A DNA stretch of 64,000 nucleotides. Origin: Candidatus Midichloria sp. Lineage in GTDB: Bacteria; Pseudomonadota; Alphaproteobacteria; Rickettsiales; Midichloriaceae. The position numbers were made by a program, and so were the translations under genes. How positions within the stretch are numbered: position 1 is the first letter of the stretch; each line of letters starts with the position of its first letter. Shown in pieces: positions 55,246 through 64,000 of this stretch. The stretch covers positions 689,737-753,736 of the forward strand of contig CP094379.1 in NCBI GenBank assembly GCA_030060845.1. The letters are read 5' to 3'. The notes under the pieces were generated by a model. That model saw only the letters and a list, made by a program, of their open reading frames with translations. It ran no database searches and was not told where the DNA came from.

Positions 55246-55851
55246 ATGATAGAATTAACTTTTTACTTTTTTGGCGCGCTTTTACTGTTATCTGGGATAT
55301 TAGTTGTATCCTTAAAAGAGCCTGTTCATGCAGTCTTGTTTTTAATCTTTGCTTTTTTTAATGCCGCTGCTCTTTTTATTTTAATAGGAGCAGAATACAT
55401 AGCTATGACATTAATTATTGTATATGCAGGCGCAGTAGCCATCCTTTTTCTGTTTGCTGTCATGATGGTAGATAGCAATAGCTCTAATGCAAAAAGAAAA
55501 TTTATTTCAGTTCTGCCTTTAACGATTATACTTTGTAGCATCATATTTTTTGAAATAGATTGGGCAATGAGAAGATCAGCTGAACACTTGTTTCCAGCTA
55601 AAAATGATGTAACTGGTGCTGATTTACCCAACACTGAATCAATATGGTCCATTCTTTACACTGATTATTTCTTGCAATTCCAATTAGCGGGACTCATACT
55701 TTTAGTTGCAATGGTTGGTGCTATCTTGTTAACTTTAAGACCTGCAGAATTTGTTAGACGTCAAAATATTTACAAGCAAGTTAGCCGTAACAAACAAGAA
55801 GCTATTGTTATAGTAAACCCAGAATTTGGTCAAGGAGTAGAAATAAAATGA
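55246..55851 (+). CDS. nuoJ: NADH-quinone oxidoreductase subunit J
   Basis: Membrane subunit of complex I, 201 residues with five hydrophobic helices. The conserved third helix EYIAMTLIIVYAGAVAILFL contains the family's pi-bulge region. The C-terminus is hydrophilic. It overlaps nuoK by four bases (ATGA) and opens the contiguous nuoJ-K-L-M-N block. Confidence 0.94.
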   Translation: MIELTFYFFGALLLLSGILVVSLKEPVHAVLFLIFAFFNAAALFILIGAEYIAMTLIIVYAGAVAILFLFAVMMVDSNSSNAKRKFISVLPLTIILCSIIFFEIDWAMRRSAEHLFPAKNDVTGADLPNTESIWSILYTDYFLQFQLAGLILLVAMVGAILLTLRPAEFVRRQNIYKQVSRNKQEAIVIVNPEFGQGVEIK

Positions 55852-56174
55852 ATTACAACATAATAGGTGATGTTAGTATAATAAATTATATTACAGTTAG
55901 CAGTGCACTCTTTATGATAGGTGCTTGCGGAATCTTAAACAATAGACAAAATATGATCTCAATACTGATGTCAATTGAACTTATGTTACTTGCAGTTAAT
56001 ATAAATTTTGTTGCATTTTCTTCATACATTGGTGATTTTAGTGGTCAGATCTTCACTATTTTTATACTTACAGCAGCTGCTGCGGAAGCTGCAGTTGGTC
56101 TAGCTATAATTATGCAATTTTTTAGAGACAAAGGTACGATAGAAATAGGCAATGCTAGTGAAATGAAAGGATGA
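55848..56174 (+). CDS. nuoK: NADH-quinone oxidoreductase subunit K
   Basis: Small antiporter-like membrane subunit of complex I, 108 residues and three helices. Both key membrane glutamates are present: one in SIELMLLAVNINFVAFS and one in TAAAAEAAVGLAIIM. It is translationally coupled to nuoJ and separated by nine bases from nuoL. Confidence 0.95.
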   Translation: MNYNIIGDVSIINYITVSSALFMIGACGILNNRQNMISILMSIELMLLAVNINFVAFSSYIGDFSGQIFTIFILTAAAAEAAVGLAIIMQFFRDKGTIEIGNASEMKG

Positions 56175-56183
56175 ATAAGCCAC

Positions 56184-58115
56184 ATGTATTTACACAACTT
56201 ATCATTATCTATAGTTTTCCTACCATTGACTGCCTCTATTCTGGTTGGCTTAAACACAAATAAAATTAAACCAGTAATAGTTCAGATAATCACCATTTCT
56301 TTTGTAAGTATTGCAGCAATTTGCTCATGGGTAATTTTTTATTATATTTGCTTTGACAATCAAACAATTCACCTTAAATTAATAAATTGGTTTGACCTGG
56401 ATGAGCTTAAAGCAGATTGGTCTATTTATATAGATCAGCTTACTGCTGTTATGTTTTTAGTAGTAAACACTGTATCAGCACTAGTGCACATTTATTCCAT
56501 AGGCTATATGTCACATGATCATAACCAACAGCGTTTTTTCAGCTATTTATCTCTCTTTACTTTTTTTATGTCAGTTTTAGTGAGCGCTGATAATTTTGCT
56601 CAATTATTTGTTGGTTGGGAGGGTGTTGGGTTAAGCTCTTATCTTTTAATTGGATTCTGGTTTCATAAAAAATCTGCATATTCTGCTGCTATGAAGGCAT
56701 TTTTAGTAAATAGGGTAGGCGATATAGGTTTAGCAATTGGGGTTTTTTTAATCGCAGTGAAGTCTGGTAGTATTGAGTATGTCAACGTTTTTTCTAAAGC
56801 AAAATACTTATCTGAAGGAACCATCAATTTTTTGGGGATTGATGCTGATTTTTTAACCGTTACTTGTATAGCACTCTTTATTGGATGTATGGGTAAATCA
56901 GCACAACTTGGCTTGCATATGTGGTTACCTGACGCTATGGAAGGACCAACTCCAGCTTCAGCTTTAATACATGCTGCAACCATGGTTACTGCAGGAGTAT
57001 TTTTATTGGCCAGATGCTCTTACTTATTTGAATATTCAGAAATTGCCTTAAACTTAGTTACTATTATTGGAGCAGCCACATGCTTATTTGCAGCAACAAT
57101 TGCCATTGCTCAAAATGATATAAAAAAAATCATTGCTTATTCAACTTGCAATCAACTAGGATATATGTTTTTTGCCTGTGGAGTATCTGCATATTCTGCC
57201 GGCATTTTTCATTTATTAACTCATGCGTTTTCTAAAGCATTATTATTTTTAGGCGCAGGTAGTATTATTCGCGCACTCGCCGATGAGCAAGATATAAAGA
57301 AAATGGGAGGGATATGGAAAAATCTGCCTTATACTCATGTTCTAATGTGGGTAGGGTCAATAGCGTTGGTAGGAATTCCACCTCTTTCTGGGTTTTTCTC
57401 AAAAGATTTAATATTAGAAGCAGCTTATGCTTCTAACTCAAAATTTGGTCATTTAGCGTACTGGCTTGGGGTTGCAGCCTCTACATTGACTGCATTTTAT
57501 TCCTGCCGTTTATTATTCTTAGTTTTTTATGGGACGACTACGTTAGATAAAAAAACCTTAGTAGAAATTCATGAAGCACCTAGGCCAATGATGATACCTC
57601 TAATTTTGTTGAGTATAGGTTCGTTAGTATGTGGATACATTGGATACCACGTTGTTGGTATCAACAAGCTATCTTTCTGGTCTGATGCAATATTTGTACT
57701 GGAGAAACATAATTCTATAAATAAAATTAAATTAATTGAGCATTGGGTTGCACGGCTACCTTTATTTGTTGCAATATTTACTATATTGCTTGTATATTAC
57801 TCTTATATATTAAAACCAATTATCTCTAGTTGGTCGTATAAAAATTTTCGTAATATAAATTCATTCTTAGAAAAAAAGTGGTACTTTGATGAGCTATACG
57901 AACTCATTTTGATTAAACCAGTTAAATCACTAGGTTCAATTTTATGGCGGTTCATTGATGTCGGCCTTATTGATGGTATTCTGAATTACTCAACAAAAAC
58001 TATTGCAAGATTTGCAAAAATTTCTTGTTTGTTGCAAACTGGTTACATTTATCATTATGCAATGGCAATGTTAATAGGTGTTACGATTTTAGTTTATTGG
58101 TATTTACCATGGTAA
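56184..58115 (+). CDS. nuoL: NADH-quinone oxidoreductase subunit L
   Basis: Largest antiporter-like proton-pumping subunit of complex I, 643 residues. It has the helix-5 glutamate in FVGWEGVGLSSYLLIGFW, the broken-helix lysine region LHMWLPDAMEGPTPASALIH and the long amphipathic C-terminal helix. The start at 56184 follows nuoK by nine bases. Complete. Confidence 0.96.
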   Translation: MYLHNLSLSIVFLPLTASILVGLNTNKIKPVIVQIITISFVSIAAICSWVIFYYICFDNQTIHLKLINWFDLDELKADWSIYIDQLTAVMFLVVNTVSALVHIYSIGYMSHDHNQQRFFSYLSLFTFFMSVLVSADNFAQLFVGWEGVGLSSYLLIGFWFHKKSAYSAAMKAFLVNRVGDIGLAIGVFLIAVKSGSIEYVNVFSKAKYLSEGTINFLGIDADFLTVTCIALFIGCMGKSAQLGLHMWLPDAMEGPTPASALIHAATMVTAGVFLLARCSYLFEYSEIALNLVTIIGAATCLFAATIAIAQNDIKKIIAYSTCNQLGYMFFACGVSAYSAGIFHLLTHAFSKALLFLGAGSIIRALADEQDIKKMGGIWKNLPYTHVLMWVGSIALVGIPPLSGFFSKDLILEAAYASNSKFGHLAYWLGVAASTLTAFYSCRLLFLVFYGTTTLDKKTLVEIHEAPRPMMIPLILLSIGSLVCGYIGYHVVGINKLSFWSDAIFVLEKHNSINKIKLIEHWVARLPLFVAIFTILLVYYSYILKPIISSWSYKNFRNINSFLEKKWYFDELYELILIKPVKSLGSILWRFIDVGLIDGILNYSTKTIARFAKISCLLQTGYIYHYAMAMLIGVTILVYWYLPW

Positions 58116-58160
58116 TTTCAAATATATTTTTATTAAAATATTAGGACTAGAGATAATTTT

Positions 58161-59684
58161 GTGAAAACTGCAATCCTTTCAAATCATATTTTTCTACCAA
58201 TTTTAGGTGCAGTAGTAATAATCTTCCTTGGTAAGATTAACTATCTCAAATCTATTATTATATCAAAATACCTAGCCCTTATTATTGCTTCAGCTAATTT
58301 TTTGATTTCAATTTTTATACTATCAAGATTTGATCAAGAGACTAATCAACTACAATTCGTTGAGAAGAAGTCTTGGCTTTCAGAGTATAATATTAATTAT
58401 CACCTTGGAATTGATATCCTTTCTTTGTATTTTATAATCCTTACGACATTTTTATCCTTAACATGCATTGTTGCAAGTTGGAACTCTATAAAGGAAAAGG
58501 CCAGGGAGTTTTTTGCATTACTTTTACTTTTAGAAGGCATTATAATAGGAGTTCTTGCCGCTGCAGATATAGTATTATTTTATCTATTTTTTGAAACAGT
58601 TCTAGTACCAGTGTTTTTTATAATTGGTGTTTGGGGAGGAGAAAACAGAATTTATGCGTCATTTAAATTTTTCTTATACACTTTATTTGGTTCTATTTTT
58701 TTCTTGCTTGCCATATTATACATGATTTTTTATTCAGAAACCGCTGATGTACAGCTGCTAGTTGAAAAAGTTCCACATTATGATATAGAAATACAAAAGT
58801 GGCTTTGGGCTGCGTTATTTATGGCTTTTGCAATTAAAGTTCCTATGTGGCCCCTACATACATGGTTGCCAGATGCTCACGTGCAAGCTCCTACTGCTGG
58901 CTCTGTACTGCTAGCTGGTGTACTCTTAAAACTAGGAGGATATGGCTTTTTACGTTTTTCAATTCCAATGCTACCTAAGGCATCAATATATTTCGCTGAT
59001 TTTGTTATAATCTTAAGCATCATAGCTGTAATATATACTTCCTTGGTAGCTCTAATGCAGACTGATATGAAGAAAATGATGGCTTATTCATCAGTAGCAC
59101 ACATGGGTTACGTTACTGCGGGCCTATTTACATTTACCGTCCAAGGTATAGAGGGCTCAATTTTTACTATGCTAAGTCATGGCCTAATTTCTAGCGCTTT
59201 GTTTCTTTGTATAGGTGTTCTATACGATAGGATGCATACTAAAGAAATAAGTTTTTATGGTGGTCTCACCAAAAAAATGCCTGAATTTGCATTGTTTTTC
59301 ATGATATTTATGCTAAGTTCTGTCGGACTTCCTACCACCTCCGGGTTCATTGGAGAATTTTTTGTTTTATTTGCTTCATTTAAAACAAAGAATCTATATG
59401 GAGTGTTACTCGCACTTGGAATGGTTTTAGGAGCTGCATATATGCTTTGGTTGTATGCAAGATTGATGTTTGGTCAATTAAAAATACCACTCGCCAAAAT
59501 AACTGATTTATCAATAAGAGAAACAACTTATTTAGCTTCTATTGCAATTTTCGTTTTATTGTTAGGTATTATGCCAAACATCATAAATAATAACCTTTCT
59601 AAGTTTGTAGAAAATTTAGTTAACAAAATTAATTTGGTTAAAGAGATGCCAGGTGAAACAAACTATAATATAAGTGATGAATGA
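58161..59684 (+). CDS. nuoM: NADH-quinone oxidoreductase subunit M
   Basis: Antiporter-like membrane subunit of complex I, 507 residues, starting at a GTG (58161). It has the helix-5 glutamate in LFYLFFETVLVPVFFIIGVW, the helix-7 lysine in FAIKVPMWPLHTWLPDAHVQ and the quinone-facing VGLPTTSGFIGEF. It overlaps nuoN by four bases. Complete. Confidence 0.96.
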   Translation: MKTAILSNHIFLPILGAVVIIFLGKINYLKSIIISKYLALIIASANFLISIFILSRFDQETNQLQFVEKKSWLSEYNINYHLGIDILSLYFIILTTFLSLTCIVASWNSIKEKAREFFALLLLLEGIIIGVLAAADIVLFYLFFETVLVPVFFIIGVWGGENRIYASFKFFLYTLFGSIFFLLAILYMIFYSETADVQLLVEKVPHYDIEIQKWLWAALFMAFAIKVPMWPLHTWLPDAHVQAPTAGSVLLAGVLLKLGGYGFLRFSIPMLPKASIYFADFVIILSIIAVIYTSLVALMQTDMKKMMAYSSVAHMGYVTAGLFTFTVQGIEGSIFTMLSHGLISSALFLCIGVLYDRMHTKEISFYGGLTKKMPEFALFFMIFMLSSVGLPTTSGFIGEFFVLFASFKTKNLYGVLLALGMVLGAAYMLWLYARLMFGQLKIPLAKITDLSIRETTYLASIAIFVLLLGIMPNIINNNLSKFVENLVNKINLVKEMPGETNYNISDE

Positions 59685-61153
59685 TGTTAGAAACTGTTTT
59701 TGAAGATTTAGCTGTTTTAATACCAGAGCTTACTATTGCTTTTGCTGCAATAGTATCATTAATTTTTGGCTCCTACTTTAAAAAAGCAAGCCAATACATT
59801 TTTATCCCCATATCAATAAGCTCACTTGTAGCAATATATTTTGCTATAACTGGTTATGGACAAGATTTAGGAGCTTTTAATGATTCAGTTTTATATAACA
59901 GCTATACAATATCAATGAAAGTCATAATTCTCGTAGCTTTCTTAATTGCATTATTGTCGCTTTCCATTATAAAACCTAAAGAATCTGCTATTCCTTTTGA
60001 AATACCTGTTTTGTTATCATTATCAGTTATAGGGATGCTAATAATGGTGTGTGCTAATGATTTACTCATTATATATCTAGGCCTTGAATTAATGAACTTA
60101 CCGCTTTATGTACTTACAACATTTAGCCAAAAACATAGTAAATCACACGAAGCTGGTTTGAAATTTTTTATGTTGGGTGCCCTATCTTCTTGTCTTTACT
60201 TATTTGGCTCCTCAATAATGTACGGATTTGTTGCCAGCACTAATTTTAACATAATAGGAGGGTACCATATCAGTGTCATGAATTCTAATGAAATTGAGGT
60301 AGCTGTCCCAATAGCGCTTTTAATAGCATTAGTACTCATACTTTCAGCATTTTTCTTTAAAGTTTCTTCAGCACCTTTTCACATGTGGGTACCAGATGTT
60401 TATCAAGGAGCTCCTACTTTTATTACTATGTTTTTATCTGCTGCTCCCAAAATTGCATCTGTTTCAGTACTCTTGAATATCCTTTACATGCCCTTCATTG
60501 ATTTAATTGATCAGTGGCAACAGGTCATAGTTTTTTGTGCTATTGCCTCTTTATTTATAGGAAGCTTAGGCGGTATTATGCAAAAAAAACTTAAGAGAAT
60601 GCTAGCTTACAGCACCATAGGACATATTGGTTTTATTTTAATGGCAATTTCTGTCGGAGAACTTTCTGGGATTATTGGTGCTATTTCTTATATTACAATA
60701 TATGTAGCTATGAGCTTCTTAACTTTTTTACCTATATTGAGCCTTGAAACAGATGATAAATACAATGGCAAAATTAAGGAAATAAGTGGTCTAGCTAAAG
60801 CCCATCCTTTGTTATCCGTGATCATATTGATTGCAATGCTTTCTATGGCAGGCATTCCACCATTCGCAGGCTTTTTTGCAAAATTTTATGTACTTTTTAG
60901 TGTTATCGAACAGGGGCTTTATTCTTTAGCCATAATCGGAGTACTTGCAACAGTTGTGAGTTGTTATTATTATCTGCGAATCATAAAAGTAATGTACTTT
61001 GATCATGCAAATAACTCATTTACAATTAATATACCTTTCAGTGTAAAATTTATAATTCTTGTGGTAGCTTTATTCAATGTTGGATATGTCATGGTGCCAG
61101 AGCCTATTCTTGCAATGGCTAAACAAGCAGCAGAATCATTAATTTCTATTTAA
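59681..61153 (+). CDS. nuoN: NADH-quinone oxidoreductase subunit N
   Basis: Third antiporter-like subunit, 490 residues and about 14 helices. It has the helix-5 glutamate region [19 protein letters not shown], the helix-7 lysine in [20 protein letters not shown] and the [17 protein letters not shown] block. It overlaps nuoM by four bases and ends the JKLMN run; nuoD follows after ten bases instead of the usual end of the operon. Confidence 0.96.
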   Translation: MMLETVFEDLAVLIPELTIAFAAIVSLIFGSYFKKASQYIFIPISISSLVAIYFAITGYGQDLGAFNDSVLYNSYTISMKVIILVAFLIALLSLSIIKPKESAIPFEIPVLLSLSVIGMLIMVCANDLLIIYLGLELMNLPLYVLTTFSQKHSKSHEAGLKFFMLGALSSCLYLFGSSIMYGFVASTNFNIIGGYHISVMNSNEIEVAVPIALLIALVLILSAFFFKVSSAPFHMWVPDVYQGAPTFITMFLSAAPKIASVSVLLNILYMPFIDLIDQWQQVIVFCAIASLFIGSLGGIMQKKLKRMLAYSTIGHIGFILMAISVGELSGIIGAISYITIYVAMSFLTFLPILSLETDDKYNGKIKEISGLAKAHPLLSVIILIAMLSMAGIPPFAGFFAKFYVLFSVIEQGLYSLAIIGVLATVVSCYYYLRIIKVMYFDHANNSFTINIPFSVKFIILVVALFNVGYVMVPEPILAMAKQAAESLISI

Positions 61154-61163
61154 AATTTTAACC

Positions 61164-62345
61164 ATGAAAATAGAAACAGAAACAAAAAATATATCAATTA
61201 ATCTGGGGCCACAGCACCCAGCAGCTCATGGAGTGTTGAGATTAATTCTTGAAATGGATGGAGAAGTGATAGAACGAGCAGATCCTCATATTGGCCTGCT
61301 TCATCGCGGCACCGAGAAATTAATAGAATATAAGACATATCTACAAGCACTACCTTATTTTGACCGCCTTGACTATGTGTCTCCCATGTCTCAAGAACAC
61401 TGCTTTGCACTTGCCGTTGAAAAACTTCTGGGTTGTGAAGTACCTAAACGAGCTAAGTATATACGAGTCCTTTTTTGTGAAATCACAAGAATACTAAATC
61501 ATTCATTAAATATTACAACTCAAGCTCTTGATGTAGGAGCAATGACGCCTCTTTTATGGCTATTTGAGGAACGTGAAAAATTGATGGAATTCTATGAAAG
61601 GGCTAGTGGTGCTAGATTACATGCTGCCTACATACGGCCAGGAGGCGTTACACAAGACTTACCAACAGGGTTATTGGAAGATATTCATAAATTCATCCAA
61701 TCATTCTCGAAAATGATCGATGATACTGAAGGGCTGCTAACAGATAACAGAATATTTAAACAGCGGCTAGTAGACATCGGAGTTGTTACTAAAGAACAGG
61801 CATTAGATTACGGATTTTCCGGCCCAATGCTTAGGGGGTCTGGCATTGCATGGGATTTAAGAAAAGCTCAACCATATGAAATCTATGATCAATTAGATTT
61901 CATGGTGCCAATTGGCAAGAATGGTGATTGCTATGACAGATATTTAATTAGAATTGAGGAAATGAGAGAATCACTCAAAATAATAGAGCAATGTATAGAA
62001 AAAATGCCAGCAGGTCCAATTAAATCCCTGGATAGAAAGATTTCTCCTCCTCCAAGAGCAGAAATGAAAACTTCCATGGAAGCCCTTATACATCACTTCA
62101 AATTATATACCGAAGGCTATGATGTACCAAAAGGAGAAACCTATACTGCAGTGGAAGCCCCTAAAGGAGAATTTGGAGTATATCTAGTTTCTGATGGAAG
62201 TAGTAAACCTTATAGGTGCCACATCAGAGCGCCATGATTTGCACACCTTCAAGGCTTAGAATTTATGTCCAAGGGGCATATGCTAGCAGATGTCGTAGCA
62301 AATATTGGAACCTTAGATATTGTGTTTGGTGAAATTGATAGGTAA
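61164..62345 (+). CDS. nuoD: NADH-quinone oxidoreductase subunit D with in-frame TGA
   Basis: 49-kDa subunit that lines the quinone pocket and contacts cluster N2. The first 357 codons match NuoD ([48 protein letters not shown]). Codon 358 is TGA (62235-62237) where the family has glycine (RAPGFAHLQ). The frame then continues perfectly for the remaining conserved end ([20 protein letters not shown], then [12 protein letters not shown]) to a TAA at 62,345. nuoE starts four bases later. TGA is an ordinary stop in neighbouring genes, so this is a nonsense mutation, a sequencing error or readthrough. A truncated protein would lack 36 conserved residues. Confidence 0.85.
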
Positions 62346-62349
62346 ATTT

Positions 62350-62952
62350 ATGTCTTCTATGTACAAGCCAATAGATTTTACTCAACCTACAAGTTTTGAA
62401 TTTACAAAACAAAATATGAAGAAAGTTAAGGAAATTCTGAAAAAATACCCAAGTCAAAATAAAAGAAGTGCTGTCATGCCATTGTTGCACCTTGCACAAG
62501 AGCAAAATAATAATTGGGTACCGAAAGCTGCTATGGATTATATAGCCAAGCTTCTAGATTTAACCCCAATGCAAGTTTACGAAGTGGCAAATTTTTATAC
62601 GATGTATAATAAGCAACCTGTTAGTGATAATTTAATACAGGTGTGCAGAACTACTCCTTGTTGGCTAAGCGGTTCTAGTAAAATTACCGAGCTTTGTAAA
62701 AAAAAATTAGGTATAGATGTTGGCGAAACAACTAACAATAAGCAATTCACCTTAATTGAAGTTGAGTGTCTTGGCGCATGCGTTAATGCTCCAGTAGTTC
62801 AAATTAATAATGACTATTATGAAGACTTAAGTCCTGAAAAAATGGATGTGGTATTAGAAAGCATTACGAATAACAGAAAAATTGCTCATGGGTCACAATC
62901 AGGTAGACTAAATTCAGCGCCTGAAGGATGGACAGCGAAACCTAAAAATTAG
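62350..62952 (+). CDS. nuoE: NADH-quinone oxidoreductase subunit E
   Basis: 24-kDa subunit of the NADH-oxidising module with a [2Fe-2S] cluster (N1a), 200 residues. Cluster cysteines are in QVCRTTPCWLSGS and VECLGACVNAPV. The ATG at 62350, four bases after the complete nuoD frame, is chosen; a frame back to 62320 would overlap nuoD. The C-terminal extension (GRLNSAPEGWTAKPKN) is typical of alphaproteobacteria. nuoF and nuoG are not found downstream in the window. Confidence 0.94.
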   Translation: MSSMYKPIDFTQPTSFEFTKQNMKKVKEILKKYPSQNKRSAVMPLLHLAQEQNNNWVPKAAMDYIAKLLDLTPMQVYEVANFYTMYNKQPVSDNLIQVCRTTPCWLSGSSKITELCKKKLGIDVGETTNNKQFTLIEVECLGACVNAPVVQINNDYYEDLSPEKMDVVLESITNNRKIAHGSQSGRLNSAPEGWTAKPKN

Positions 62953-62953
62953 T

Positions 62954-63088
62954 GTGATAACGAACCTATCATATACGCTTCTTGTAATAACTATAATTAT
63001 TGCTTTTCTCATAAAAAATGAAAAGTTGTTATGGTCTGGAATTATCCTCACAGTTCTTGTACCATTATCATGGTATTTTAGAGAATGA
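62954..63088 (+). CDS. Tiny two-helix membrane protein after nuoE (putative)
   Basis: A 44-codon frame starting at a GTG two bases after the nuoE stop: VITNLSYTLLVITIIIAFLI, KNEKLLWSGI, then ILTVLVPLSWYFRE. Two hydrophobic segments are joined by a short polar turn. Small membrane ORFs of this kind can occur inside rickettsial nuo operons, but I cannot name a family. The absence of stops and clear hydrophobic periodicity support it; shortness and the GTG start make it uncertain. Confidence 0.45.
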   Translation: MITNLSYTLLVITIIIAFLIKNEKLLWSGIILTVLVPLSWYFRE

Positions 63089-63290
63089 TTACCCAAAAGA
63101 ATACGGTCCATGACATACGATATACCAGGTTTAAAAGATGGAGTAAAAATGGCTTATTATGGTTGATTTTGTACGCCTTAAAACAGGAGAAGCTATTAAA
63201 AATAGATATAGTGTTTATGGACTCAACTACAATAAAAGTGCACCGTCATGGAATTGGGAGTGTTAAAAAAAAGAGGTAGGCAAGAGAAAC
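63088..63290 (+). mobile_element. IS5-family transposase fragment C (central part)
   Basis: Plus-strand piece of the element also found at 10.4 and 28.7 kb. It encodes IRYTRFKRWSKNGLLWLILY, ALKQEKLLKIDIV and FMDSTTIKVHRHGIGSVKKK, the last with the first catalytic aspartate (MDST). Both ends are missing; the 5' boundary falls about where the small ORF after nuoE ends. It is placed where nuoF would be expected in many gene orders. Confidence 0.75.
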
Positions 63291-63325
63291 GGCACTTTTA
63301 ATATTCCTGTTTATACAATATTGGT

Positions 63326-63898
63326 GCACGTGCTTTTGGATTAGTAGTTGGAAATTTTAATGGAGACAGTTATTTTGATCTAACTTCTGCTAATAGCGAT
63401 TTCAAATTTTACTTCAGCAAAGAAGATGGCACATTTCAAGTGTCTAACTCTTATAAAGCTGATTCATACCCTTATGGAATAGCAGTTGGAGACTTTGATG
63501 ATGATGGTAGGCCTGACATAATAAGTGCTAATGAAGTATCAGGTTCTATTTTGGTATTGCTAATATCTATCCATTTCCAACCACTACAAGCACATCTACT
63601 TCATCTTTATGTACTCCATTATCAGCAGTTAAATCTTCTATCTTCAGTAATTTAAATTTAATTGGAACCATTAAAGCTACTATTTATGGCAGATATGGCT
63701 TGAAGTATGAAGATGGAGTATTAACTTAATCACTGTTGGATAACTCAATGAGTGAGATGCCTTTAATTCTATGTGGCTCCGGAAAAATTGGTTGTGATGA
63801 AAAAGGGTACAGTACACCAACAATTATTCACCCAGACCATGAGCTCTATATTTATGATAATCTTAGCATGCTAACAAATACTTTCCAATGTACTTGAT
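63326..63898 (+). pseudogene. FG-GAP/VCBS-repeat surface protein remnant
   Basis: Two consecutive repeats are readable: ARAFGLVVGNFNGDSYFDLT, then KFYFSKEDGTFQ, then YPYGIAVGDFDDDGRPDIIS and ANEVSGSILVL. DFDDDGRPDI is the calcium-binding loop of FG-GAP/VCBS beta propellers. A frameshift near 63,560 leads to a Thr/Ser-rich linker (TTTSTSTSS) and then GTIKATIYGRYGLKYEDGVL before stops. It is bounded on the left by the IS5 fragment, so the N-terminal export signal is lost. The 63,899-64,000 end of the window shows no gene. Confidence 0.7.
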
Positions 63899-64000
63899 TA
63901 CTTAAACTGCTAAAGCCAAAAATGCCAGCTGTTACCGCTCTATAGTGATAATCGTATCTGTTTAGGCAACCATAAAGTGTCTGATTATTTTACACAAAAA

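Noticed and set aside
62235..62237. TGA recoded as glycine genome-wide (as in some candidate phyla)
   Set aside because: TGA ends many clearly complete genes in the window, for example bioA, hemJ and the sensor kinase, so it works as a stop.
1..64000. CRISPR array, tRNA or rRNA genes
   Set aside because: No regularly spaced repeats and no cloverleaf or rRNA sequence were recognised by eye in the intergenic regions; a dedicated scan (for example tRNA covariance models) would be decisive.

Overview
The window is strongly AT-rich bacterial DNA with dense, recognisable core genes separated by stretches of decayed genes. The gene set points to an obligate intracellular alphaproteobacterium of the order Rickettsiales: an alpha-type DksA, an IscR/cysteine-desulfurase fusion next to iscS-iscU-iscA, HemJ, hscB-hscA-mutL, and a dispersed nuo operon. 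Intact gap and pgk, a biotin pathway and the remains of a flagellar gene cluster argue against Rickettsia itself and fit a Midichloriaceae-like lineage. That family assignment is inference. No rRNA, tRNA or CRISPR was recognised.

Layout. 1-4.7 kb (+): corA (5' end outside the window), an EnvZ-like kinase, fur, truA, bioA. 4.8-6.1 kb: pdhC, followed by a dead lpd. 6.6-10.8 kb: decayed genes around two intact minus-strand genes (a 417-residue unknown and a BON lipoprotein). 11-19 kb: argS and an MFS transporter in divergent orientation, a decayed segment, then acpP-fabF and gap-pgk on the minus strand. 19-28.6 kb: smr, remnants of hemD, FG-GAP and pentapeptide-repeat genes, hemJ-coaBC, a stop-broken sdhE, a dead LysE transporter, lptC-rlmB, hscB-hscA-mutL. 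28.6-32.3 kb: an IS5-family fragment, an unidentified membrane-protein relic and a dead flgF-flgG-flgA-flgH cluster. 32.4-35.6 kb: recR, dksA, then relics of sdhB, an IS630 element and a PfkB kinase. 35.6-40.3 kb: the iron-sulfur cluster genes, interrupted by a transposase. 40.4-46.4 kb: hydrolase, rmuC, an IS630 pseudogene, a TIGR02186/TauE pair, grxD, dead bolA, efp. 46.5-51.1 kb: dead hpf, then bioB divergent from bioF-bioH-like-bioC-bioD. 51.5-63.1 kb: nuoC-ubiA-slt-nuoJKLMN-nuoD-nuoE and a tiny membrane ORF. 63.1-64 kb: an IS5 fragment and an FG-GAP relic.

How the genes work together. Biotin is the one complete pathway: bioC and the BioH-like esterase make pimeloyl-ACP and bioF, bioA, bioD and bioB finish the ring, with acpP and fabF also present. 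Respiration is represented by a large part of complex I plus ubiA for ubiquinone. Iron-sulfur assembly is represented by IscR/IscS, IscS, IscU, IscA, HscB, HscA and GrxD. Decay is extensive and uneven: flagellar genes, surface-repeat proteins, lpd, sdhB, sdhE, hemD, hpf and bolA have lost function here, while their neighbours look intact. The observations most worth a second look are an in-frame TGA in otherwise intact nuoD, an HscA without its C-terminal lid, a 35-codon tandem duplication inside the BioH-like esterase, and the dead flagellar cluster. I did not find a clearly new multi-gene system.
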